Of a DNA stretch of 5,794 nt, positions 1 to 5,554 are shown in pieces. How positions within the stretch are numbered: the stretch's first letter is position 1; each line of letters begins with the position of its first letter. Location of the stretch: positions 1-5,794 of the forward strand of contig JALRBB010000249.1 of the NCBI GenBank assembly GCA_023257915.1, written 5' to 3'. Under the pieces are notes generated by a model, which saw nothing but the letters and a program-made list of their open reading frames with translations, searched no databases and was not told the DNA's origin. The DNA comes from Quisquiliibacterium sp. (GTDB taxonomy: Bacteria; Pseudomonadota; Gammaproteobacteria; Burkholderiales; Burkholderiaceae_E). The translations under genes were made by a program, and so were the position numbers.

Positions 1-875
1 ACTGGCGCAAAACCCGGTGGCAGGGGGCGTTGCGCGGGCGCCCAGGCATGGCCATAGACAATCTCCACGCTCAATGCAATGCGCCCATCCGGTCCTGCAA
101 GCCCGGCCAGACGATCCAAGCGCGACTGCAAGTAGCTCCGCCCGCGCATGCCCTTGCCCCGGGAACGCACCGCGTTGCCGCCCAGAGCATGCAACTCGGA
201 TAGCAGACGTTGAGGCGACTCCCAGGTCACGGTCAATCTCTCGGCATCCATGACCGGCTCGGCAAACCCTGCGGTCACCAGCCAATCACCAATATCGTGC
301 ATGTCGTCAAATCGCGGCGTGCTCACGCCGATGTCGCGCAACTCGCGCAGCGAATCCACGCCAAACGCACTGAACATCAGCAGGCATCCGCCACGAGCGG
401 CGCGACGCCACTCCTGCAGTAAAGCGCCACGATCGGTGAACCAGTGCCAGGCGAGATTCGACCAGACGAGATCGACGCTCGCTGCCGGCAAGGGCAGGCT
501 CGCGGCATCGGCGGCAACAAACCACGGCGCCTGCGCACCAGGCTGTGCGGCACCAAATAATTTCCGAAGCCTGTCGAACATCGAACGGCGCGCCTGCTCA
601 CCATGCAGTGCGGCAGCAGCAGCGGCCATCGGGGCACTGACATCGATGCCGAGCACATTCGCGGTCGGATACCGCTGTTGAAGCAGCACCGAGCCCTGGC
701 CGAGCCCGCACCCGGCGTCGACGATCAGCGCCGGTTGCACACGAACCAGCTCGAGCCGCTCGAGCATGCGCCGCTCAATCTCGCGCAGCAGAAAATCGGC
801 TCCGGCCAGGCGCTGCGCGCGGCGCGCAAACTGCAGCCTGACAGCCTTCGGATCTAGGTCGGATGCTTCGCTCAT
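1..875 (-). CDS. bioC: BioC-family SAM-dependent methyltransferase (malonyl-ACP O-methyltransferase), 3' end outside window
   Basis: The reading frame is open from the ATG at 875-873 to the left edge, giving 291 residues without a stop, so the C-terminus lies outside the window. The SAM-binding motif I (VDAGCGLGQG) is at residues 52-61, the acidic strand-2 end (GIDVS) at 76-80, a motif with DAASLPLP at 123-130, and the BioC-like DLVWSNLAWHWFTD at 135-148. The C-terminal part has LHALGGNAVRSRGKGMRGR (228-246) and EIVYGHAWAP (271-280), which I associate with proteobacterial BioC. BioC methylates malonyl-ACP in the cytosol so that a disguised pimelate precursor can be elongated for biotin synthesis. 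Residues about 92-117 form a basic insert between two Rossmann strands. No ribosome binding site precedes the start. It is divergent from comF, and no other biotin gene is visible, so the exact substrate is inferred; another class I methyltransferase role is possible. Confidence 0.75.
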   Translation of the reverse strand, partial: MSEASDLDPKAVRLQFARRAQRLAGADFLLREIERRMLERLELVRVQPALIVDAGCGLGQGSVLLQQRYPTANVLGIDVSAPMAAAAAALHGEQARRSMFDRLRKLFGAAQPGAQAPWFVAADAASLPLPAASVDLVWSNLAWHWFTDRGALLQEWRRAARGGCLLMFSAFGVDSLRELRDIGVSTPRFDDMHDIGDWLVTAGFAEPVMDAERLTVTWESPQRLLSELHALGGNAVRSRGKGMRGRSYLQSRLDRLAGLAGPDGRIALSVEIVYGHAWAPAQRPLPPGFAP

Positions 876-884
876 GGCGCGCCG

Positions 885-911
885 AGTATAGAGTGAGCCG
901 GCTATTGTGAC
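885..911. promoter_or_regulatory. Candidate divergent promoter between bioC and comF
   Basis: The whole gap between the two starts is only 39 bases (876-914). On the minus strand, TATACT (890-885) matches a sigma-70 -10 box at five of six positions, and GTCACA (911-906) matches the -35 box at four of six, with a short 15-base spacer. A start about seven bases past the -10 box would leave almost no leader before the bioC ATG at 875, in keeping with the absence of a Shine-Dalgarno sequence. On the plus strand, the overlapping TATAGA (887-892) could serve comF with a leader of about 16 bases, but I see no convincing -35 box. The call is based on motif matching only. Confidence 0.35.
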
Positions 912-914
912 GCC

Positions 915-1697
915 ATGCGCACCAGATTCCTCAGCAAGCCCGGCTGCACACGCCTGGCCAATGCCGCACTCGCACGAACAGTGGGGCAGCTGCACATGCT
1001 TGCCGATGCCTGGTTGCCGGCCAGCTGCGCGCTGTGCTCGCTACCTCCCAGCATCAAGATGCGATTCGAGGCAGGCATCTGTGACAGCTGCGTCGAACGG
1101 CTAGCCGGCGCGGCCGCGCAACGCTGCCCGGTCTGCGCGATCCGTCTGCCAGCAGGCCTTGCAACCGGCACGCCCTGTGCACGATGCGACAGATCGCCAC
1201 CGGCCTTCGAGCACACCGTGGTGCTGGCTGATTACGCGCCGCCTCTGGACCGCCTGATCCATGCAATGAAATTCGGCTCAGATCTGGCTGCCGCCCGGGC
1301 GCTGGGCAAACTGCTCGCCATCCGCGTGCAGGCCAATGCTGACGCGAAACCCCAGTTGCTCGTGGCTGTTCCGCTCGCGCCGGCCAGGCTTGCCACGCGC
1401 GGCTACAACCAGTCGGAGGCGATCGCGCGGGCACTGGCCCGATCGCTTGGTATTCCGCTGGTACGCAACGGTCTGCTGCGCATTCGCGAGACGGCAGCAC
1501 AATCCAGCCTCGCGCTCGCAGGGCGTAGCGCAAACCTGCATGACGCATTCAGCGCAGCCACTCGCTTCGATGACCGTGTCGTCGGCCTGGTGGATGATGT
1601 GATGACCAGTGGCGCGACTTTGCAGGCGATCGCGTGCATCCTGAAGCAGGCCGGCGCCCGACGGGTCATCAACCTGGTGGCGGCCCGCACGCCCTGA
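915..1697 (+). CDS. comF: ComF family protein (double zinc ribbon plus phosphoribosyltransferase fold)
   Basis: This 260-residue protein belongs to the ComF/ComFC/GntX family linked to natural transformation, where it is thought to help handle incoming single-stranded DNA in the cytosol; its enzymatic activity is not settled. Four CxxC pairs (Cys 38/41, 56/59, 71/74, 88/91) form the N-terminal double zinc ribbon. The C-terminal phosphoribosyltransferase domain shows TRGYNQSE (161-168), the family segment ending in QSSLALAGRSANLHDAF (196-212), and the PRPP-binding loop VVGLVDDVMTSGATL (222-236), which includes the DD pair. About 35 residues precede the first Cys pair, slightly more than the usual very short lead. 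No strong ribosome binding site precedes the ATG, but no alternative in-frame start is visible just upstream. trmL follows after 37 bases and may be co-transcribed. All expected key residues are present. Confidence 0.92.
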   Translation: MRTRFLSKPGCTRLANAALARTVGQLHMLADAWLPASCALCSLPPSIKMRFEAGICDSCVERLAGAAAQRCPVCAIRLPAGLATGTPCARCDRSPPAFEHTVVLADYAPPLDRLIHAMKFGSDLAAARALGKLLAIRVQANADAKPQLLVAVPLAPARLATRGYNQSEAIARALARSLGIPLVRNGLLRIRETAAQSSLALAGRSANLHDAFSAATRFDDRVVGLVDDVMTSGATLQAIACILKQAGARRVINLVAARTP

Positions 1698-1734
1698 TAA
1701 GGTCGCGTCTTTCCTCGCCCCTTGCGATCGCCCG

Positions 1735-2199
1735 ATGTTCAACGTCGTCCTCGTCCACCCGGAAATTCCGCCGAACACCGGCAACGTGATCAGGCTTTGC
1801 GCGAACGCCGGCGCCAGCCTGCACCTGATCGAGCCGCTCGGCTTTCCGATCGACCACGCCAAGATGCGGCGGGCCGGCCTCGACTATCACGAATTTGCGT
1901 CGATGCAGGTCCATCCAAACTGGATCGCTTACCTGGAATCGGCCAAGCCGGGCCGACTCTTTGCCTTGACGACCCGTGGAACACGCTGGCCAAGCCAGGA
2001 GACATTCGAACCAGGAGACAGCTTCGTGTTCGGCTCGGAAGGATCCGGACTCGCGGCGCCCGTGCTGGACAGCTTCCCGCCGGAGATGCGCCTGCGACTG
2101 CCGATGCGCGAGGGCAACCGCAGCATGAACCTGTCGAATGCGGTGGCGGTCGTGGTCTACGAGGCCTGGCGTCAGAATGGATTCACCGGCGCGATCTGA
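1735..2199 (+). CDS. trmL: tRNA (cytidine(34)-2'-O)-methyltransferase TrmL
   Basis: This 154-residue SPOUT-class enzyme methylates the 2'-hydroxyl of the wobble base (C34 or cmnm5U34) in the two leucine tRNA isoacceptors, using SAM. The length matches E. coli TrmL (YibK). The sequence starts directly with the family N-terminus MFNVVLVHPEIPPNTGNVIR (1-20). It then shows the FGSEGSGL loop (99-106) and the knotted C-terminal SAM site, LRLPMREGNRSMNLSNAVAV (120-139), followed by VYEAWRQNGFTG (141-152). The start is fixed by this conserved N-terminus, although no clear Shine-Dalgarno sequence precedes it. It lies 37 bases after comF on the same strand and converges on the LOG-family gene. In E. 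coli trmL is also near gpsA and secB, so this reflects an old neighbourhood. Confidence 0.95.
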   Translation: MFNVVLVHPEIPPNTGNVIRLCANAGASLHLIEPLGFPIDHAKMRRAGLDYHEFASMQVHPNWIAYLESAKPGRLFALTTRGTRWPSQETFEPGDSFVFGSEGSGLAAPVLDSFPPEMRLRLPMREGNRSMNLSNAVAVVVYEAWRQNGFTGAI

Positions 2200-2222
2200 A
2201 TTGGACCGCAGCACCAGCCCAG

Positions 2223-2247
2223 GGCGGCCGAGATCAAGCTCACCGCC
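2223..2247. terminator. Possible hairpin between convergent trmL and LOG-family genes
   Basis: In the 66-base gap between the two convergent stop codons, GGCGG (2223-2227) pairs with CCGCC (2243-2247), and an inner GAG (2230-2232) pairs with CTC (2239-2241) around a six-base loop. Two unpaired bases on one side and one on the other interrupt the stem. No run of T follows on either strand, so it is not a classical intrinsic terminator. A competing GCCGCC/GGCGGC pairing (about 2252-2280) reaches into the end of the LOG-family gene. In DNA this GC-rich such pairings can arise by chance. Confidence 0.25.
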
Positions 2248-2265
2248 AGGCGCCGCCAGACCCCA

Positions 2266-2832
2266 TCAGGCGCCGGCGGCAACCCGCGCCAGCAAGCTAT
2301 CGATCAATGCATCGGCATCGGCGTCGACGAGCAATTGTCCGATGTCATCGGGGCGCACGAAACCCGCATCGACCATACCCTGACAGGTGCGCAGCAACGG
2401 CTGCCAGTAGCCGCGCGCATCGAGCAGCGCCGACGGTTTACGATGCTCGCCGATCTGGCGAAGCGTCAGCACCTCGAACAGTTCGTCCAAGGTGCCCAGT
2501 CCGCCGGGTAACGCGACGAATGCATCGGCTTGTTCAATCATCCGGGTCTTGCGCGTCGCCATGTCGTCGACGACCTCGAGCGCCGTCAGCCCGGTGTGAG
2601 CCAGTTCACGGGTCATCAGGCTGCGCGGGATCACGCCGAGCACATTGCCACCGGCGGCGAGCGCACCACTGGCCAGCGCCCCCATCAGACCGACCTTGCC
2701 ACCACCGTAGACCAGACGCACTCCGCGGCTCGCGATCCTTGCACCAAACGCGGATGCCAGTTCCGCCCAAAACGGATCGTTACCGTTGCGCGCCCCGCAA
2801 AAGACGCAGATCGACAACTCGCGTTGCGCCAT
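2266..2832 (-). CDS. LOG/TIGR00730-family Rossmann-fold phosphoribohydrolase
   Basis: This 188-residue protein belongs to the LOG ('LONELY GUY') group, cytosolic enzymes that cleave nucleoside 5'-monophosphates, classically cytokinin riboside monophosphates, to base plus ribose 5-phosphate. The signature PGGLGTLDE is at residues 109-117, with the preceding ATRKTRM segment (92-98) contributing the conserved Arg-Lys. The nucleotide-binding loop VYGGGKVGLMG is at 41-51 and the N-terminal SICVFCGA at 7-14. Length and motif spacing are those of an intact enzyme. Its ATG lies two bases after the gpsA stop, so it is almost certainly translated from the gpsA message. In bacteria that do not interact with plants, the substrate is probably AMP or a related nucleotide, and cytokinin production should not be assumed. 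The short type and GG-rich loops distinguish it from a DprA/Smf-type Rossmann protein. Confidence 0.9.
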   Translation of the reverse strand: MAQRELSICVFCGARNGNDPFWAELASAFGARIASRGVRLVYGGGKVGLMGALASGALAAGGNVLGVIPRSLMTRELAHTGLTALEVVDDMATRKTRMIEQADAFVALPGGLGTLDELFEVLTLRQIGEHRKPSALLDARGYWQPLLRTCQGMVDAGFVRPDDIGQLLVDADADALIDSLLARVAAGA

Positions 2833-2834
2833 TC

Positions 2835-3833
2835 TCAGCGCTCCCGACGGGGTTCGCGCGCCAGCAAGGCCTGCAAGGCCTCGCGCGGCGAGGCCCGCCC
2901 TTCCAGCACCATCAGCACTGCCGAGACGATCGGCAGATCCACGCCGAGCGCCCGGGCTCGCGCATCGACGACCCCGGCGCAGGCCACACCTTCAGCAACA
3001 TGCCCAAGCTCCTGGACGATCTGCGACAGCGAACTGCCGCCCGCAAGCCCGAGCCCGACACGGCGGTTTCGCGAAAGATCACCAGTGCAGGTCAGCACCA
3101 GGTCGCCAAGCCCGGCAAGCCCGGTGAAGGTTTCGGATCGGGCCCCGAGCGCGACGCCAAAGCGGGCAATTTCTGCCAGACCACGGGTGATCAGTGCAGC
3201 GCGGGCGTTATGCCCGAGTCGCAGCCCGTCGCAAATGCCAGCGGCAATCGCCATCACGTTCTTGAGCGCACCGCCGACCTCGACTCCGACCACGTCATCG
3301 GAACCGTAGATTCGGGCCGCGCCGTGGTGAAAAGCCTGGATCGCAAGCTCGCAGACCTCGGCCTGCGCCGACGCGGCAGTCAGGGCGACCGGCAGGCCGG
3401 CGGCGACCTCCTGCGCGAAGCTTGGACCAGACAACACGCCGCAGCGCACCGGACCAAGCACCTGTTCAACGACCTGATGCGGCAGTAACCCTGATTCGCG
3501 CTCCATCCCCTTGCATAGCCAGAGCAGCGCAGGCAACTCGACGGCTGCATCCGACATCTGCTGCAACAGTGGCCGCAGGCCGGCTACCGTGGAGGCGATC
3601 ACGAGCAGTCCGCGTGGCACCGAAACCCAGGCGAGCGTGTCGCGCAAATCCGAGACCGACTCGATACCTGCGGCAAGGGGCACGCCAGGCAGATAGCGAC
3701 GATTCTGGCGATCACGGGTCAGCGCATCGGCCCGGGCCGGATCACGACTCCAGAGCCGCACCGCATGCGTACTCGCCCCATGCTGCGCAAGTGCGGTGCC
3801 CCATGCTCCCGAGCCGAGAATCGCGATGCGCAT
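2835..3833 (-). CDS. gpsA: Glycerol-3-phosphate dehydrogenase [NAD(P)+]
   Basis: GpsA reduces dihydroxyacetone phosphate to sn-glycerol 3-phosphate in the cytosol, supplying the backbone of phospholipids. The 332-residue protein is close to the E. coli length (339). The N-terminal nucleotide-binding motif is ILGSGAWGTALA (5-16). WLCKGMERESG (105-115) holds the conserved Lys108, and LSGPSFAQEVAAGLPVA (134-150) is a family signature. The catalytic Lys191 sits in GGALKNVMAIAAG (187-199), followed by GHNARAALITRGLAE (207-221), FTGLAGLGDLVLTCTGDLSR (236-255) and AEGV (280-283). The frame stays open further upstream to 3926, but that would overlap the SH3-like gene and add 31 unrelated residues, so the ATG at 3833 is chosen. 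No strong ribosome binding site is seen. One oddity: the usual proline-containing VPS/TP motif after the third strand reads IASTVAGLR (79-87), without proline. Confidence 0.96.
   Translation of the reverse strand: MRIAILGSGAWGTALAQHGASTHAVRLWSRDPARADALTRDRQNRRYLPGVPLAAGIESVSDLRDTLAWVSVPRGLLVIASTVAGLRPLLQQMSDAAVELPALLWLCKGMERESGLLPHQVVEQVLGPVRCGVLSGPSFAQEVAAGLPVALTAASAQAEVCELAIQAFHHGAARIYGSDDVVGVEVGGALKNVMAIAAGICDGLRLGHNARAALITRGLAEIARFGVALGARSETFTGLAGLGDLVLTCTGDLSRNRRVGLGLAGGSSLSQIVQELGHVAEGVACAGVVDARARALGVDLPIVSAVLMVLEGRASPREALQALLAREPRRER
2841..2845 (-). promoter_or_regulatory. Ribosome binding site of the LOG-family gene, inside gpsA
   Basis: GGGAG on the minus strand ends eight bases before the LOG-family ATG and lies within the last codons of gpsA. 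It supports the chosen start and a gpsA-LOG coupling in which ribosomes ending gpsA can restart two bases later. Confidence 0.6.
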
Positions 3834-3856
3834 GATCAAAAATCTGCCGCGAGCGG

Positions 3857-4294
3857 TCAGAGCCCCCAGATTTGGGCGTGCCGAACGAAACCGGCGGTTC
3901 CGTCGCGATGCCTGACCCTGGCCCACCCCGGAGCGGGATCGACCTCGAGCAGTTCCAGCAGCACGCCACTGTCCGCGGTGAACAACACTTGCGCAGCCTC
4001 ATTGGCGAAGGCCCGCACCACGGCCGGCGCGGTCGCCACCACGGTGCGCCCGGGTGCAATGTCGGAGCGCTCGATCCAGAACACGTCGCCGGCTGCATCA
4101 CGCGCCTTGACCCACAAGCGGATCACCGACAGCAGTTCGATCGGCATGCCCTGCGGGGCGACGAACAGCGGCGTTGCATTCGCCGACGGAGCATCAAACA
4201 GCACCGCGCCGGGCTTGCCAACCGACGCGTACTCGGCGGCCGACACGCCCGATGCAGCCAGCATCAGCGCAACGAGGACCGCCGCCCGACGCAT
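3857..4294 (-). CDS. Secreted bacterial SH3-like protein with two repeats
   Basis: This 145-residue protein has a Sec-type signal peptide: a basic start (MRRA), a hydrophobic core at residues 4-17 and a likely cleavage site after VSA (17-19). The mature part looks like two SH3-like repeats, roughly residues 21-84 and 85-145. Each has an 'AxVLFxAxSANATPL' or similar opening, a central strand before a Trp (LWVKARDAAGDVFWIERSDI at 60-79; GWARVRHRDGTAGFVRHAQI at 123-142) and a closing W/F-[IV]-x-R segment. It resembles the bacterial SH3-like family PF06347, usually periplasmic and of unknown partner; binding of peptidoglycan or another envelope component is a guess. It lies between secB and gpsA, its ATG overlapping the secB TAA as TAATG, so expression should follow secB. 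AGGTG (4304-4300) five bases upstream is a good ribosome binding site. No enzymatic motif and no cysteine is present. Confidence 0.82.
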   Translation of the reverse strand: MRRAAVLVALMLAASGVSAAEYASVGKPGAVLFDAPSANATPLFVAPQGMPIELLSVIRLWVKARDAAGDVFWIERSDIAPGRTVVATAPAVVRAFANEAAQVLFTADSGVLLELLEVDPAPGWARVRHRDGTAGFVRHAQIWGL

Positions 4295-4304
4295 TACTGC
4301 ACCT
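4292..4304 (-). promoter_or_regulatory. TAATG stop-start junction and ribosome binding site for the SH3-like gene
   Basis: Reading leftward, AGGTG (4304-4300) is followed after five bases by ATG (4294-4292). The A of this ATG is also the last base of the secB TAA stop codon. Such one-base overlaps usually mean translational coupling, so the SH3-like protein is probably made in step with SecB. Confidence 0.65.
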
Positions 4305-4773
4305 GACCAGGAACGTAAATCGATGGCTGCCCGGCCTGCTGCTCTTGCTGCAGGCGTTGCTGGTAAAGCGCCTCGAAATTGATCTCGGCCAGATGGATCG
4401 GCGGAAAACCGGCGCGCTGAATGACGTCGGCAACATTCGCCCGCAGGTAGGGATAAACAATATTGGCGCAGACCACGTTCAGGATCATCGGCATCTGCTC
4501 ATCCGGCACATTGCGGATTTCGAAGATTCCAGCCTCCTTGGCCTCGACCAGAAAGGCGGTCTTTTCGCCAGCCCGGGTCGTGATCGTGACCGTGACAGCG
4601 GTCTCGAAAATACCCTCGACGATCTGCTGTGCAGACACATCGAGCTGAATTTCCACAGCCGGCTGTTCAGTCTCGAGAAAAATCTGTGGCGCGTTCGGGA
4701 TCTCCAGCGACAGATCCTTCAGGTAGGTGCGCTGAATTGAGAAGACCGGTTCGCTGTTTTGGGTTGAAGACAT
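4294..4773 (-). CDS. secB: Protein-export chaperone SecB
   Basis: SecB is a cytosolic tetrameric chaperone that keeps exported precursors unfolded and delivers them to SecA at the Sec translocase. The 159-residue length is typical. The N-terminal strand reads [19 protein letters not shown] (11-29), with Asp20 and Glu24 at the positions known in E. coli to contact Sec[13 protein letters not shown] (73-84) places Leu75 and Glu77 at the matching E. coli positions. The helical end includes [20 protein letters not shown] (100-119), [17 protein letters not shown] (123-139) and a Gln-rich tail. The frame is open upstream to 4875, but this overlaps grxC and lacks SecB similarity; the strong AAGGAA site five bases before 4773 fixes the start. 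The gene follows grxC by 31 bases, as in many proteobacteria. Confidence 0.97.
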   Translation of the reverse strand: MSSTQNSEPVFSIQRTYLKDLSLEIPNAPQIFLETEQPAVEIQLDVSAQQIVEGIFETAVTVTITTRAGEKTAFLVEAKEAGIFEIRNVPDEQMPMILNVVCANIVYPYLRANVADVIQRAGFPPIHLAEINFEALYQQRLQQEQQAGQPSIYVPGQVQ

Positions 4774-4778
4774 CTGGG

Positions 4779-4784
4779 TTCCTT
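4779..4784 (-). promoter_or_regulatory. Ribosome binding site of secB
   Basis: AAGGAA on the minus strand, preceded by further A residues, ends five bases before the ATG at 4773. It is the clearest Shine-Dalgarno sequence in the window and rules out the longer upstream start that would overlap grxC. SecB may therefore be the most strongly translated gene of the operon. Confidence 0.75.
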
Positions 4785-4804
4785 TTTGATCTGCCAGGCC
4801 GGGG

Positions 4805-5065
4805 TCAGCCGGCCAGCAGCGGTTCGAGTTCGCCGGCCACGTCGAGCGCGGAAAGATCATCGAACCCGCCAACATGAGTCTGACCGATGTAGATCTGCGG
4901 AACGGTACGACGACCGGTGCGCTGCATCATTTCGTCGCGGGCCTGCGGATCGGTGTCGATGCGGATCTTCTCGATGTTCTCGACGCCGCGGGCGCGCAGC
5001 AGTTTCTCGGCACGGGTGCAATACGGACAGACCGCAGTGCAATACATCTGGACAGGAGCTGTCAT
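4805..5065 (-). CDS. grxC: Glutaredoxin 3 (GrxC-type dithiol glutaredoxin)
   Basis: This 86-residue thioredoxin-fold protein reduces disulfides and glutathione mixed disulfides in the cytosol using glutathione. The dithiol active site CPYC is at residues 13-16. The glutathione-binding TVPQIYIG (54-61) holds the conserved cis-Pro56, and GGFDDL (66-71) completes the GSH site. The length matches E. coli GrxC (83 residues). The frame continues upstream to 5335, but the added residues lie over the rhodanese gene and are unlike glutaredoxin. The ATG at 5065 gives the standard N-terminus, with a short GGA six bases upstream as a weak ribosome binding site. It stands 22 bases after the rhodanese gene and 31 before secB, within the conserved rhodanese-grxC-secB order. 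Confidence 0.96.
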   Translation of the reverse strand: MTAPVQMYCTAVCPYCTRAEKLLRARGVENIEKIRIDTDPQARDEMMQRTGRRTVPQIYIGQTHVGGFDDLSALDVAGELEPLLAG

Positions 5066-5087
5066 GGTGTTTCCAGGTGAACGGGAG

Positions 5088-5489
5088 TTACTTGACGACC
5101 GGCAGACCGGCCTGACGCCAGGCGGTGAGCCCTCCGGCCAGATTGAAGACCTGCTCATGTCCGGCCTTGCGCAAGATCCCAAGGGCACGACCGCTTCTCG
5201 CGCCGGTGGCACAGCAGACCAGCACCGCCTTGCCAGTCGCAAGATCACCGATCCGCTTGTCGAGCTCCGACAACGGGATGTTACGCGCGTTGGGCAAATG
5301 CCCGGTCGTGAACTCGGCCGCTTCGCGCACGTCAAGCACGATCGGATTCGAATCGTTGATCAGACGGGTTGCCGACAGCGTGTCGAGCGCCGATCCGCCG
5401 CCGCCGCGTTGCAGGATCGGCCACAGCAGCATGGCTCCGGACACGAAGGCGATGACGATCAGGACAATGTTTTCGGTGATGAAATTCAC
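5088..5489 (-). CDS. Membrane-anchored single-domain rhodanese (YibN-like)
   Basis: This 133-residue protein has an N-terminal hydrophobic segment (about residues 7-26, IVLIVIAFVSGAMLLW at 8-23), a Gly-rich linker (29-32) and one rhodanese domain. LDVREAAEFTTGHLPNARNI (52-71) is the standard N-terminal rhodanese motif. The active loop CATGARS (93-99) carries the putative persulfide-forming Cys93, and FNLAGGLTAWRQAGLPV (115-131) closes the domain. With no charge cluster before the helix, the domain is probably on the cytosolic side, as proposed for YibN of E. coli. It may carry sulfane sulfur near the membrane; the acceptor is unknown. A second Cys (92) sits beside the active one. The start is a GTG at 5489, because an in-frame TAA lies seven codons upstream and no ATG intervenes; AGAAG upstream is only a weak ribosome binding site. 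It heads the grxC-secB operon. Confidence 0.92.
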   Translation of the reverse strand: MNFITENIVLIVIAFVSGAMLLWPILQRGGGGSALDTLSATRLINDSNPIVLDVREAAEFTTGHLPNARNIPLSELDKRIGDLATGKAVLVCCATGARSGRALGILRKAGHEQVFNLAGGLTAWRQAGLPVVK

Positions 5490-5517
5490 GGTCAGGCTTC
5501 TGGCTGGTTAACAGGCG

Positions 5518-5527
5518 ATTATAGAAT
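5518..5527. promoter_or_regulatory. Candidate bidirectional promoter core for the rhodanese operon and gpmA
   Basis: The 65-base gap between the divergent starts (5490-5554) is the AT-richest stretch nearby. On the minus strand it contains a perfect TATAAT (5523-5518), which would start transcription near 5511 and give a leader of about 22 bases before the rhodanese GTG. On the plus strand, the overlapping TATAGA (5520-5525) or TAGAAT (5522-5527) could serve gpmA with a leader of about 20 bases. No good TTGACA-like -35 box is seen at 16-18 bases on either side. The placement and the perfect -10 box make the leftward promoter the firmer of the two. Confidence 0.5.
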
Positions 5528-5554
5528 ACGGGCTGAAATTCTGATCGAGCAGCC

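Noticed and set aside
876..883. Palindrome GGCGCGCC next to the bioC start
   Set aside because: An eight-base all-GC palindrome is expected by chance in DNA this GC-rich, and nothing pairs with it as an operator elsewhere in the window.
1054..1862. Minus-strand open frames of 164 and 194 codons across comF
   Set aside because: Antisense to comF, which has four CxxC pairs and a PRPP loop; these frames show no motif or ribosome binding site.
2530..3309. A 259-codon open frame on the plus strand
   Set aside because: Antisense to the LOG-family gene and gpsA, with low-complexity Ser/Arg/Ala composition and no domain; third-position GC bias explains its length.
1722..3488. A 588-codon open frame on the plus strand
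   Set aside because: It overlaps trmL in another frame and runs antisense to the LOG-family gene and gpsA. Its translation is Arg/Pro/Ala-rich with no recognisable motif. All three overlapped genes have strong signatures, so this is a GC-rich shadow.
3834..3926. A longer N-terminus for gpsA (start at 3926)
   Set aside because: It would overlap the SH3-like gene, adds 31 basic residues unlike any GpsA, and puts the nucleotide-binding motif too far from the start.
4774..4875. A longer N-terminus for secB (start at 4875)
   Set aside because: It overlaps grxC, and a strong AAGGAA site sits just before the shorter ATG at 4773.
5066..5335. A longer N-terminus for grxC (start at 5335)
   Set aside because: The extra 90 residues lie over the rhodanese gene in another frame and look like noise; the standard glutaredoxin N-terminus begins at 5065.
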